From Pseudomonadota bacterium (GTDB lineage: Bacteria; Pseudomonadota; Gammaproteobacteria; Burkholderiales; Rhodocyclaceae): 34,881 nucleotides of DNA. The notes under the pieces are model-generated. The model searched no databases, was not told the DNA's origin, and saw only the letters and a program-made list of their open reading frames with translations. The translations under genes were made by a program, and so were the position numbers. The DNA lies in the NCBI GenBank assembly GCA_018262285.1, contig JAGTRX010000046.1, positions 1 to 34,881 on the forward strand. The letters run 5' to 3'. Shown piece by piece: positions 7,705 through 14,932 of this stretch; positions within the stretch are counted from its first letter, which is position 1; each line of letters begins with the position of its first letter.

Positions 7705-9726
7705 ATGCGCCTCTTTCCATCCTCTACTCGACTGGGTAGCCGCCTGATGTGGCGCATCCTGCTGTTGTCGATTGTTTTTTGGGTGGCCATCACCATCTGT
7801 TTCGGCATGCTGGCCTGGCGCAAGGAAATCAGCGCCCAGGAGGCTCGCCTCAACGAGATCCGTGATAACGCCGTGACACAACTGGCCAATGATCTGTGGG
7901 AATTCGACGAGACTCGCATCAAGCTCCAGCTCGAAATCATTCAGCGCATGCTGCCCGGCAGCAGTATCAAGCTTAACGTCGTAAACGGTTCCGAATATCT
8001 CAACGGCGCCAACCTGCCCGCCAACCCGGCCAAAGCCCATCGCTTTGAACTTCGCCATCCCAAGTCGACCAAAATACTGGGGGTACTCACTGTTATTCCG
8101 GATTCTTCGCCGGCCATGGCGCGCGTTCGGCAAACTCTGGAAAATGATGCGCTACTACAAATTGGCCTCATCGTTTTGCTCGTTCTTACCCTGTCCTATT
8201 TTGTCAATCGCCTGGTCGTCCGGCGCGTGGCCGAACTTGGCCATTTTGCCCGATCACTTGACCTGACCAGCCTCGACAACCCAAAAAACAAGCCCTTGCC
8301 CGTCAGTTCCGGCCACTCTCCCGACGAAATCGACGATCTGGCCGACGCTCTTAACGGCATGCGCCAGCGCCTGATCGATGATGTCGCCGCCAACCGCTCG
8401 CTGCATGCCGAACTGGCGCGCAAAGCGCTACAGGATCCGCTCACGGCTCTAGGCAACCGGGCGCAACTCTCGGCACAGGCCAGAACCCTGTTCAGCGAGC
8501 ATGCCGACTGCGAAGCGGCCTTTGTCTTTATCGACATCGACCGCCTCAAGCTGATCAACAACACCCTCGGCCACATGATCGGCGACCACCTGTTGCGTGC
8601 CATGGCCGAGCGCATGAAATCCATCATGCCGGAGCGGGTCACGCTTTTCCGTCCGGGCAGCGACGAGTTTCTGCTGCTGATTCCGGAACCCAGAAAAAGC
8701 CCGGGTGTCGAGGAAATCGTCCATCGGCTGCAGGACGTCATGAGCAAGGCTTTTGAAATCGAGAAGCACCTCATCCCCATCACCGTCACCATCGGCGCCG
8801 CCATTGCGCCCGAGCATGGCCGTGATATTTCAACGCTGCTCAAGCACGCCAACATCGCCCTGCAGGCAGCCAAACGCCAGGGACGTGGATCATCGTGCTT
8901 CTTCAACCCCGACCTGCTCGCCACCCTTAACGAACGCGTCCAGCTCGAAACATTGCTGCGCGGCGCGCTCGAACGCTATGAATTCGAGGTCTATTACCAA
9001 CCCCAGATTGAAATCCGCAACGGCAAGCTGAGTGGGGCTGAAGCTCTACTGCGCTGGCGTAATACCGAAATGGGATTTGTCGGCCCTGACCGCTTCATCC
9101 CGGTTGCCGAGGATTGCGGCCTCATTGTCGCCATCGGCGCCTGGGTGTTGCGCACGGCCTGCCAGGAAGGACGACGCTGGCTTGACGCCGGTCTCGACCT
9201 GACACTCTCGGTCAATCTCTCATCGATACAACTGCGCCACGCCGGATTGACGGAAACCATTCGCGCCGCTATCGACGATTCCGGCCTGCCGGGTCACTTG
9301 CTGGAAGTGGAAATTACCGAGTCGATCATCATGGATGACGTCAAGCAGGCTTCAGCCTGCCTGCAATCCCTGCGCGATCTGGGGGTTCATGTCGCCATCG
9401 ACGACTTCGGCACCGGCTATTCATCAATGGCCTACCTCAAGCACCTGCCCATCGACCGGCTCAAGATCGACCGCGCCTTCATCACCGACATCCCCGGCGA
9501 TCTCAACGACACCGCCATCGCGATTGCCGTCATCCGGCTGGCCGAAGCCCTCAACCTTGAAGTCATTGCCGAGGGGGTCGAAAGCATCGAACAGGCAGAA
9601 TTGCTACAGCAACAGGGCTGCCCTTCGGCACAGGGCTTTTTCTATGCCCGGCCGATGCCGGCCGGGCAGTTTCTCGACTTCGCCCTCAAGAACGCCGGAA
9701 TTACTCCATTTCCAGATCAATCGTGA
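7705..9726 (+). CDS. Membrane GGDEF/EAL protein, probable c-di-GMP phosphodiesterase
   Basis: A 673-residue inner-membrane c-di-GMP protein. It has TM1 (about 16-37), a periplasmic sensor region of about 110 residues, TM2 (about 151-173), a HAMP-like linker, a GGDEF domain (from about 243) and an EAL domain (about 430-665). The diguanylate cyclase signature is degenerate: GSDEF replaces GGDEF near residue 318, and the RxxD inhibitory site is absent. The EAL side keeps its active-site motifs: EALLRW, DDFGTGYSS, KIDRAFI and EGVES. The likely net activity is therefore c-di-GMP hydrolysis, with GGDEF perhaps regulatory. The start at 7705 is chosen because it begins just before TM1, with GGAA upstream; the frame extends back into mtfA but that part lacks domain character. 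Confidence 0.93.
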   Translation: MRLFPSSTRLGSRLMWRILLLSIVFWVAITICFGMLAWRKEISAQEARLNEIRDNAVTQLANDLWEFDETRIKLQLEIIQRMLPGSSIKLNVVNGSEYLNGANLPANPAKAHRFELRHPKSTKILGVLTVIPDSSPAMARVRQTLENDALLQIGLIVLLVLTLSYFVNRLVVRRVAELGHFARSLDLTSLDNPKNKPLPVSSGHSPDEIDDLADALNGMRQRLIDDVAANRSLHAELARKALQDPLTALGNRAQLSAQARTLFSEHADCEAAFVFIDIDRLKLINNTLGHMIGDHLLRAMAERMKSIMPERVTLFRPGSDEFLLLIPEPRKSPGVEEIVHRLQDVMSKAFEIEKHLIPITVTIGAAIAPEHGRDISTLLKHANIALQAAKRQGRGSSCFFNPDLLATLNERVQLETLLRGALERYEFEVYYQPQIEIRNGKLSGAEALLRWRNTEMGFVGPDRFIPVAEDCGLIVAIGAWVLRTACQEGRRWLDAGLDLTLSVNLSSIQLRHAGLTETIRAAIDDSGLPGHLLEVEITESIIMDDVKQASACLQSLRDLGVHVAIDDFGTGYSSMAYLKHLPIDRLKIDRAFITDIPGDLNDTAIAIAVIRLAEALNLEVIAEGVESIEQAELLQQQGCPSAQGFFYARPMPAGQFLDFALKNAGITPFPDQS

Positions 9727-9870
9727 CGCGAAGACAAGCCGAAGACAGTACGATTAGTACGGCGAGGCGAAGTCGAAAACATCGTTTCAGCGAAGGCTAA
9801 CTTGGCGCAGCCAATGTTAAGCGAAGCGGCCATAGCTACAAAGTCACGGTTGAAAATGGGAATGGAGTTA
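9701..9870. repeat. Structured intergenic element with imperfect terminal inverted repeats
   Basis: Two arms of 27-28 bp (9701-9727 and 9843-9870) are inverted copies with a few mismatches. Both contain ACTCCATT near the outer end and GTGAC at the inner end. They enclose 115 bp that hold further pairs: GTAC-GATTA-GTAC (near 9748-9760) and a strong hairpin, TTGGC-GCA-GCCAA, extended by AAC/GTT pairs (about 9796-9822). Each arm reaches into the stop codon of a convergent gene (GGDEF/EAL at left, hydrolase at right). It may be a bidirectional terminator or one copy of a dispersed palindromic repeat; I cannot tell from one copy. Confidence 0.5.
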
Positions 9871-10773
9871 CGCCTCCAGCAGAAAGTTCTTGACCAACCC
9901 GGTCTGGTAATTTGATATCAGGGTCGGCGCATGGCCAACGCCCTGAATCTCGACCAGACGCGCCTTCGGGCCACGCACCGACATCATGCGCCAGTCGTCA
10001 CGCGGCAGATAGATCGATTCCGCGCCACGGATGGCCAGGGTCGGGCAACGGATTTTCTCGAAAATCGGCCACAGGTCGACACTGGGGAAATCCGGTGCCT
10101 GCCGGAACGGTTCGGCCAGACCGGGATCGTAGACAAATTCCCAGCGCCCGTCTTCAGGACGCTGGCGCACCAGGTGTTCGACCAGGAAACGCCATTCCTC
10201 TTCAGAATGTTCGCCCAGGCTCCGCATCAAGGGTCGCGAATAGGCTTCGACCTCATCAAAGGTGGCAAAATCTGGCGCCGTGCCGATGTAATCGCGCATA
10301 CCGCGAATAGCATCACCCACAATGCGCGGGCCGACATCATTAAGCACCAGGCGACTGATCGGGCTTTTCTCCAGGCTGGCCAGGAACATGCCGATCATGC
10401 CGCCGAGCGAAGTCCCCACCCAATGCACCTCTTCTACATTCAGGCGGGCAATCAGGGTAATCATGTCGGCCAGAAATTGCGGCACGCCATAGGCCATTTT
10501 GTCGTCCAGCCACTCGCTCTTGCCACGCCCGACGATATCCGGGCAAATCACGCGATAGCGTCCGGCCAGTGTCCTGGCCAGATAATCAAAATCGCGGCCT
10601 GTGCGGGTGAAGCCGTGGACACAAATGACAACTTTGGAATTGTTGGGATTGCCCCATTCGGTATAGGCGACACGGTGCAATCCGCCAGGATGTGCACAAA
10701 GCACTTTGCCTTCACGGTATTCCTCCCGGGAAGAATCGAGAGAACCTTCGCGCAACTGACCAGAATATGCCAT
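9868..10773 (-). CDS. Alpha/beta hydrolase
   Basis: A cytoplasmic alpha/beta-fold hydrolase of 301 residues with unknown substrate (ester, lactone or thioester hydrolases all look like this). The oxyanion segment is VHGFTRTG (52-59). The nucleophile elbow is GTSLGG with Ser122, and the catalytic histidine is His281 in GVGHAP. The usual acid position after the IRGAES segment (near 252) has Glu-Ser-Ile where family members often show an SD pair, so the acid is Glu252 or lies elsewhere. The ATG follows AAAGGA by 8 bp, a good ribosome site. It has no operon partner. Its upstream region is unusually AT-rich and holds a good promoter and a dyad. No signal peptide is seen. Confidence 0.9.
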   Translation of the reverse strand: MAYSGQLREGSLDSSREEYREGKVLCAHPGGLHRVAYTEWGNPNNSKVVICVHGFTRTGRDFDYLARTLAGRYRVICPDIVGRGKSEWLDDKMAYGVPQFLADMITLIARLNVEEVHWVGTSLGGMIGMFLASLEKSPISRLVLNDVGPRIVGDAIRGMRDYIGTAPDFATFDEVEAYSRPLMRSLGEHSEEEWRFLVEHLVRQRPEDGRWEFVYDPGLAEPFRQAPDFPSVDLWPIFEKIRCPTLAIRGAESIYLPRDDWRMMSVRGPKARLVEIQGVGHAPTLISNYQTGLVKNFLLEA

Positions 10774-10804
10774 AACAATTCCTTTGTGGTTTCGATTTTT
10801 AAGT

Positions 10805-10834
10805 ATCTTACCACCAAATGCTGCGTGTGCACAA
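10805..10834 (-). promoter_or_regulatory. Promoter of the alpha/beta hydrolase gene
   Basis: On the minus strand a -35-like TTGTGC (10829-10834) and a -10-like TAAGAT (10805-10810) are 18 bp apart, about 30 bp before the hydrolase start. The palindrome TGTGCACA (10826-10833) overlaps the -35 and could bind a regulator. Confidence 0.45.
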
Positions 10835-10955
10835 TACTCGCAACAAATATCTCTAGTACTTTAGTTATTTATTTTAATATTTACTTATTATTCAATTTAT
10901 TGGAAACTAATTTATTTTGATTGATTTCATTTGTCATTGTATTTTCCGCAACATA

Positions 10956-10980
10956 TTGACAATTTGTTACAAACCGTCAA
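10956..10980. promoter_or_regulatory. 25-bp dyad, candidate operator
   Basis: Nested inverted repeats share one centre at 10968: outer arms TTGAC (10956-10960) and GTCAA (10976-10980), and inner arms TTTGT (10963-10967) and ACAAA (10969-10973). Only the two 2-bp spacers break the symmetry. Length and symmetry fit a dimeric repressor site. It lies about 180 bp upstream of the hydrolase start. The core TTGTTACAA recurs at 34819-34827. Confidence 0.4.
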
Positions 10981-11032
10981 CTTGTTAGCAAGCAATCGAA
11001 CAAACTCACGTAGGTAACTGATTATTTAAGTT

Positions 11033-13360
11033 TTAATAACGCATTATCCAATAACGTTTTTTGAGCTCTCGCCAGGCACTGACATCGACCCGATTGGGCG
11101 CCAAATGCACCAAAATGGTACCCTGAGTATCGGTACGCCAGACTCTGGCACCGCGCGCTTGGTAACGCGCCAGAATTTCGCCTTTGGGATGTCCAAACCG
11201 ATTGCGGTAACCCGCCGAAATAATGGCCTCACGAACGCCCACTGCCGCCAGAAATGCCTCGCTGGAGGAAGTCTTACTGCCGTGATGCGGCACCAGCATG
11301 ACGTCGGCGCGCAAAGGCTTGGGATCACGCACCAACATGGAGGCTTCATCCCTCGCTTCGGTATCTGCCAGCAACAGCATGGCGCGTCCTGCTGTCTCGA
11401 CACGCAGGACACAGGAAACATTATTGTCCGCAGCATCGGCAACAACAGGATGCAGCACTTCAAAACGTACTCCATCCCACTGCCAACCCTGCCCGGCCTG
11501 ACAAAGCGTAGCCCCCGGCTCGGGAAACGAGGCATAGCGCTGATCCACTGCCACTGCTGCACGCACCGCAGCTGCACCACCGGAATGATCCATATCGCGG
11601 TGCGACAACATCAGCACATCCAGCCGGTTTATCCCCAAAGCCCGCAGATAGGGCACGATGACGCGCTGACCGGCATCGGATTCAGCGCTATAACGTGGCC
11701 CGGTATCGAAGAGCAGATTGTGCTGCCGGGTGCGCACCAGCACCGCCAGACCTTGGCCGACATCCAGCACGTCGATCCAGGCCTCATCTGCCAGCGGACG
11801 TGGCGGTGGCCAGAAAAACAGCGGCAACAGCAGGGCAATCCCCGCCGCGCGCCCGGCAAGGCCACGCGGCAAAAGCAGGAGCACCACCCCCACTGCTGCC
11901 GCCAAGGCTGTCCACAAAGGCGGTGCCGCTGCCTGCCAGACCGGCAGGGTCGCGCACCATTGCAAGCCGGAGATCAGCAGCGCCAGCAGGGCATGCGCCA
12001 GTTCAAGCAAAGGCTGCCAGGGCAGAATGGCGGCCGTCAGCGCCAGCGGTGTAATGACGAAGCCAACCAACGGAATGGCCACAGCATTGGCCAGAGGCGA
12101 AACCAGCGAGAACTGCTGGAAGATGAGCAGAAGCACCGGTAGCGAAGACAGCGTCGCTGCCCATTGCACACCGCCCCAGGCTTTGAAGTACTGCCGCCAG
12201 CCACGTTCGCTGCCAACCAGCGCCGCGCCGACAAACAGCAGCGCCCCTACCGCCCCGAAGGAAAGCCAGAAACCTGCCGACAGCACCGCCCAGGGGTCGA
12301 TCAACAATACCGCCAGCAGCGCCAGACAAAGCACCCGGCTCGCCGCCAGCCGCCGCCCGGAATAGAGCGCCAGCGCCGCCACCGCCAGCATATAGAGGGT
12401 GCGTTGTGCCGGCACGGCAAAGCCGGCAATCAGGGTATAGAACAAGGCCGCCAGAAAGCCGGCCATAATCGCCGCCCGTCGCGTCGGACAGCGCAGCGCC
12501 AAAAAAGGTATTCTTCGCCACGCCCAGCCCGTCATCAGCGCCACCAGAGCGGCAATCATGGTGATGTGGGAGCCGGAAATCGACATCAAATGGGTAATGC
12601 CGGTACGGTTGAAGGTATTCCACAACTCGCCATTGATGGCGCGCTGATCGCCGACCACCAGCGCCACCAAGACCCCGGCGTAAGGGTAACGCGCCTCCGG
12701 CAGCATGGTCTGAAACGAATCGCGCACGGCGTGGCGCAGTCGCTCAACGGCATTGCCCGGCGTCCACACCATTTCCGCCAAACGTTCGGCCTTCTCGCCC
12801 GGCCGCACGTAGCCGGTGGCACGGATACCGCGTTCCAGCAGCCAGGCTTCATAATCAAAGGCATGCGGATTGGCGCTGCCGTGCGGGCGCTTGAGGCGCA
12901 CCGTCAGACGCCAGCGCTCACCGGGCTTCACCTTCCTTCCAACAAGCTCTTTGCAGTTGGCGCAATCCCGCTGGCCGGAATACCAGGAAAGCATGATCTG
13001 ACGTGGAATGATCGCTCCGGCAGTCTTCACTTCCTCAACCGCAAAACGAAAACGCATACCCTGACCGAAATCCTGAGGCAATTCGGCCACCACACCCACC
13101 AGTTCAACATCCTTGCCTTCCCAAACGGAGGGAAGTTGGTCGGCAAGGCGCAATTCAGCGCGCCAGGTCGCAAAACCCAAGCCAAGCAAAACACAGGCGA
13201 CAACCCCGAGAATCCGCCCTGCCTTCCAGACACGCAAGCGCCAGGAAAGCAGCGCCAGAGCAATACCGAATGCCAGCGCCAAGCCCCACCAGGACGGCAA
13301 TTCGGCCTGAAACTGTAACCAGACAATACCGGCAGCGAAAGCAAGGATATTGGTACGCAT
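11033..13360 (-). CDS. comEC: ComEC/Rec2 DNA-uptake channel protein
   Basis: An inner-membrane channel that carries single-stranded DNA into the cytoplasm during natural transformation. The 775-residue product has the three expected parts. First is an N-terminal region with membrane helices and an OB-like DUF4131 domain (to about 190). Second is the multi-helix Competence core (about 220-500), including the THLMSISGSHITMIA segment. Third is a C-terminal metallo-beta-lactamase-like domain with SHRDMDHSGG and LVPHHGSKTSS. The frame is open to 13450, but MRTN at 13360 is chosen because it begins at the first membrane helix and does not overlap the divergent patatin gene as deeply. No clear Shine-Dalgarno is seen at either. 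No comEA neighbour is present, so competence is not proven. Confidence 0.93.
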   Translation of the reverse strand: MRTNILAFAAGIVWLQFQAELPSWWGLALAFGIALALLSWRLRVWKAGRILGVVACVLLGLGFATWRAELRLADQLPSVWEGKDVELVGVVAELPQDFGQGMRFRFAVEEVKTAGAIIPRQIMLSWYSGQRDCANCKELVGRKVKPGERWRLTVRLKRPHGSANPHAFDYEAWLLERGIRATGYVRPGEKAERLAEMVWTPGNAVERLRHAVRDSFQTMLPEARYPYAGVLVALVVGDQRAINGELWNTFNRTGITHLMSISGSHITMIAALVALMTGWAWRRIPFLALRCPTRRAAIMAGFLAALFYTLIAGFAVPAQRTLYMLAVAALALYSGRRLAASRVLCLALLAVLLIDPWAVLSAGFWLSFGAVGALLFVGAALVGSERGWRQYFKAWGGVQWAATLSSLPVLLLIFQQFSLVSPLANAVAIPLVGFVITPLALTAAILPWQPLLELAHALLALLISGLQWCATLPVWQAAAPPLWTALAAAVGVVLLLLPRGLAGRAAGIALLLPLFFWPPPRPLADEAWIDVLDVGQGLAVLVRTRQHNLLFDTGPRYSAESDAGQRVIVPYLRALGINRLDVLMLSHRDMDHSGGAAAVRAAVAVDQRYASFPEPGATLCQAGQGWQWDGVRFEVLHPVVADAADNNVSCVLRVETAGRAMLLLADTEARDEASMLVRDPKPLRADVMLVPHHGSKTSSSEAFLAAVGVREAIISAGYRNRFGHPKGEILARYQARGARVWRTDTQGTILVHLAPNRVDVSAWRELKKRYWIMRY

Positions 13361-13415
13361 GGCGCAATTAGAGCAAAATGGCGCCCTTCGCAGTAGTTTT
13401 TTGATCGTCATCGCC

Positions 13416-14441
13416 ATGAATTTTGGTAAAAACAACCCCCTCCTCATCAACCTCGCTCTGCAAGGTGGCGGCGCGCATGGCGCCTTTACCTGGGGCGTAC
13501 TCGACTATCTGCTGGAAGATGGGCGTCTGGAATACGACGGCATCAGCGGCACCAGCGCTGGCGCCATGAACGCCGTTGTATTTGCCAATGGCCTGCTCAA
13601 CGGCGGCGCCGATGGTGCGCGGCATGCGCTATCGGAATTCTGGACCGCCGTCGCCAAAAGTCTGCCCTTTGAAGTGGCTGTGCGCTCGGCCGATGGCGAA
13701 AGCGTCTCCCTGGCGCCGGGACTCAAACTGATGTTGCAGTGGTCGCATTACCTGTCGCCCAACCAGCTCAATCCGCTCGATATCGACCCACTACGCAAGA
13801 TCGTCTCAGAGCGCATCGACTTTGAACGCTTGCGCCGCAACCGCAAACTCAAACTCTACATCGCCGCCACCAATGCCAATACCGGCAAGCTACGCGTATT
13901 TCATAGGCATGAACTATCGGTCGACACCATCCTCGCTTCCGCCTGCCTGCCGACCATGCACCGCGCCATCGAAATCGACGGCGAACCCTACTGGGACGGC
14001 GGCTATTCGGCCAATCCCGCCATTTTTCCGCTCTTTGAGGAATGCAAGAGCCGCGACATCCTGATGGTGTTGCTCACCCCCTTGCGCCACAAGGGCGACC
14101 CGCATAGTGCCGGCGAAATCAAGAGCCGAATCCTCGAAATCGCCTTCAATTCCACCTTCCTGCGCGAAATGCGCACCTTCGCGCAACTGCAGGAATACGT
14201 CTCGCGCCAGTGGTTCCCCATCGGCCGCTTCGAGCGTCGTATTGCCAAAACCCATTTTCACGTCATCGAAGCCGAAGACATCATTCGTGAATTGCCGAGC
14301 GAAACCAAGCTGGCCGCCAACAAATGGTTCTTCGAAATGCTGCGCGACTGCGGCCGCGAACGCGCCAAGGCCTGGCTGGACGCCAACGCCAGAAACATCA
14401 GTAAGCGGTCGACGGTGCAATTGACGAATTTGTTCTACTGA
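13416..14441 (+). CDS. Patatin-like phospholipase family protein
   Basis: A serine lipid acyl hydrolase of the patatin family, 341 residues. The oxyanion loop GGGAHG (17-22), the nucleophile motif GTSAG with Ser47, and the catalytic Asp194 in DGGYSANP make up a complete Ser-Asp dyad. No signal peptide or membrane helix is seen, so it should be cytoplasmic or peripheral, as in RssA-type housekeeping members. It lacks the long extensions seen in secreted ExoU-like toxins. It is divergent from comEC with only 55 bp between starts. The ATG at 13416 is chosen because the conserved fold starts at once; an in-frame ATG at 13350 would overlap comEC. It is followed by the HigA-like gene after 36 bp. 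Confidence 0.93.
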   Translation: MNFGKNNPLLINLALQGGGAHGAFTWGVLDYLLEDGRLEYDGISGTSAGAMNAVVFANGLLNGGADGARHALSEFWTAVAKSLPFEVAVRSADGESVSLAPGLKLMLQWSHYLSPNQLNPLDIDPLRKIVSERIDFERLRRNRKLKLYIAATNANTGKLRVFHRHELSVDTILASACLPTMHRAIEIDGEPYWDGGYSANPAIFPLFEECKSRDILMVLLTPLRHKGDPHSAGEIKSRILEIAFNSTFLREMRTFAQLQEYVSRQWFPIGRFERRIAKTHFHVIEAEDIIRELPSETKLAANKWFFEMLRDCGRERAKAWLDANARNISKRSTVQLTNLFY

Positions 14442-14477
14442 GCGGAGCAAGCTTTACCGGAAAGGCAAAGGATAATC

Positions 14478-14906
14478 ATGCGCCCTGCACAAACTCAATT
14501 CGACATCAAAGCCATTCAAGTTTCCTGGCAAGCGTTCAATGACATGGCGCACCTTCGTCCAATCCACAACGAGGCCGACTATGGCCGCATGGTCGCGCTG
14601 ATGAATTCCTTGCTGGACTCTGTCGGAGACGATGAGGATCACCCCCTGGCCGGGCTACTCGATCTGGTCAGCGATCTGGTGTGGAAGCACGAACAGGAAC
14701 ACCACGCCATTGAGGCTGCAGCGCCAAAAGAGGTGTTGCGCTTCTTGATGGATACTCGCAATCTGAAACAAGACGCCCTTTCATCTATTGTGGCGCAAGG
14801 CAATCTTTCGGCAATTCTCGCTGGCAGGCGGAAAATTAGCGCGACGTTAGCAGGCAAACTTGGCAAGTTTTTTGGTGTAAGTCCCGCCTTATTTATCCCG
14901 GCTTGA
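14478..14906 (+). CDS. HigA-type helix-turn-helix protein, apparently orphan antitoxin
   Basis: The 142-residue protein resembles E. coli HigA along its length. It has an N-terminal helical part (HNEADYGRMVALMNSLLD, then HPLAGLLDLVSDLVWKHE) and a C-terminal HTH (about 92-140) with SAILAGRRKISATLAGKL and the closing FGVSPALFIPA. HigA proteins neutralise the mRNA-cutting toxin HigB and repress their own operon. No higB lies on either side: upstream is the complete patatin gene and downstream the NTR-pentapeptide gene. A good ribosome site (AAAGGA, 14467-14472) precedes the ATG. It may act only as a transcription regulator or control a toxin elsewhere. Confidence 0.85.
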   Translation: MRPAQTQFDIKAIQVSWQAFNDMAHLRPIHNEADYGRMVALMNSLLDSVGDDEDHPLAGLLDLVSDLVWKHEQEHHAIEAAAPKEVLRFLMDTRNLKQDALSSIVAQGNLSAILAGRRKISATLAGKLGKFFGVSPALFIPA

Positions 14907-14932
14907 CCACGTCGCATGAACAGGACAACCCC

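Larger units (their letters stand above)
10774..11032. other. AT-rich intergenic region with a 25-bp dyad
   Basis: These 259 bp separate the comEC stop from the hydrolase start and are clearly richer in A/T than anything else in the window, most of all at 10855-10925. I see no coding capacity and no terminator-like hairpin for comEC. It carries the hydrolase promoter and a dyad centred on 10968. Such a stretch may bind a nucleoid protein or be a relic of inserted DNA; neither can be shown here. Confidence 0.5.

Noticed and set aside
12164-13318. Plus-strand open frame (384 codons) opposite comEC
   Set aside because: Composition is Gln/Arg/Pro-rich, typical of antisense frames, and the comEC channel core is on the other strand.
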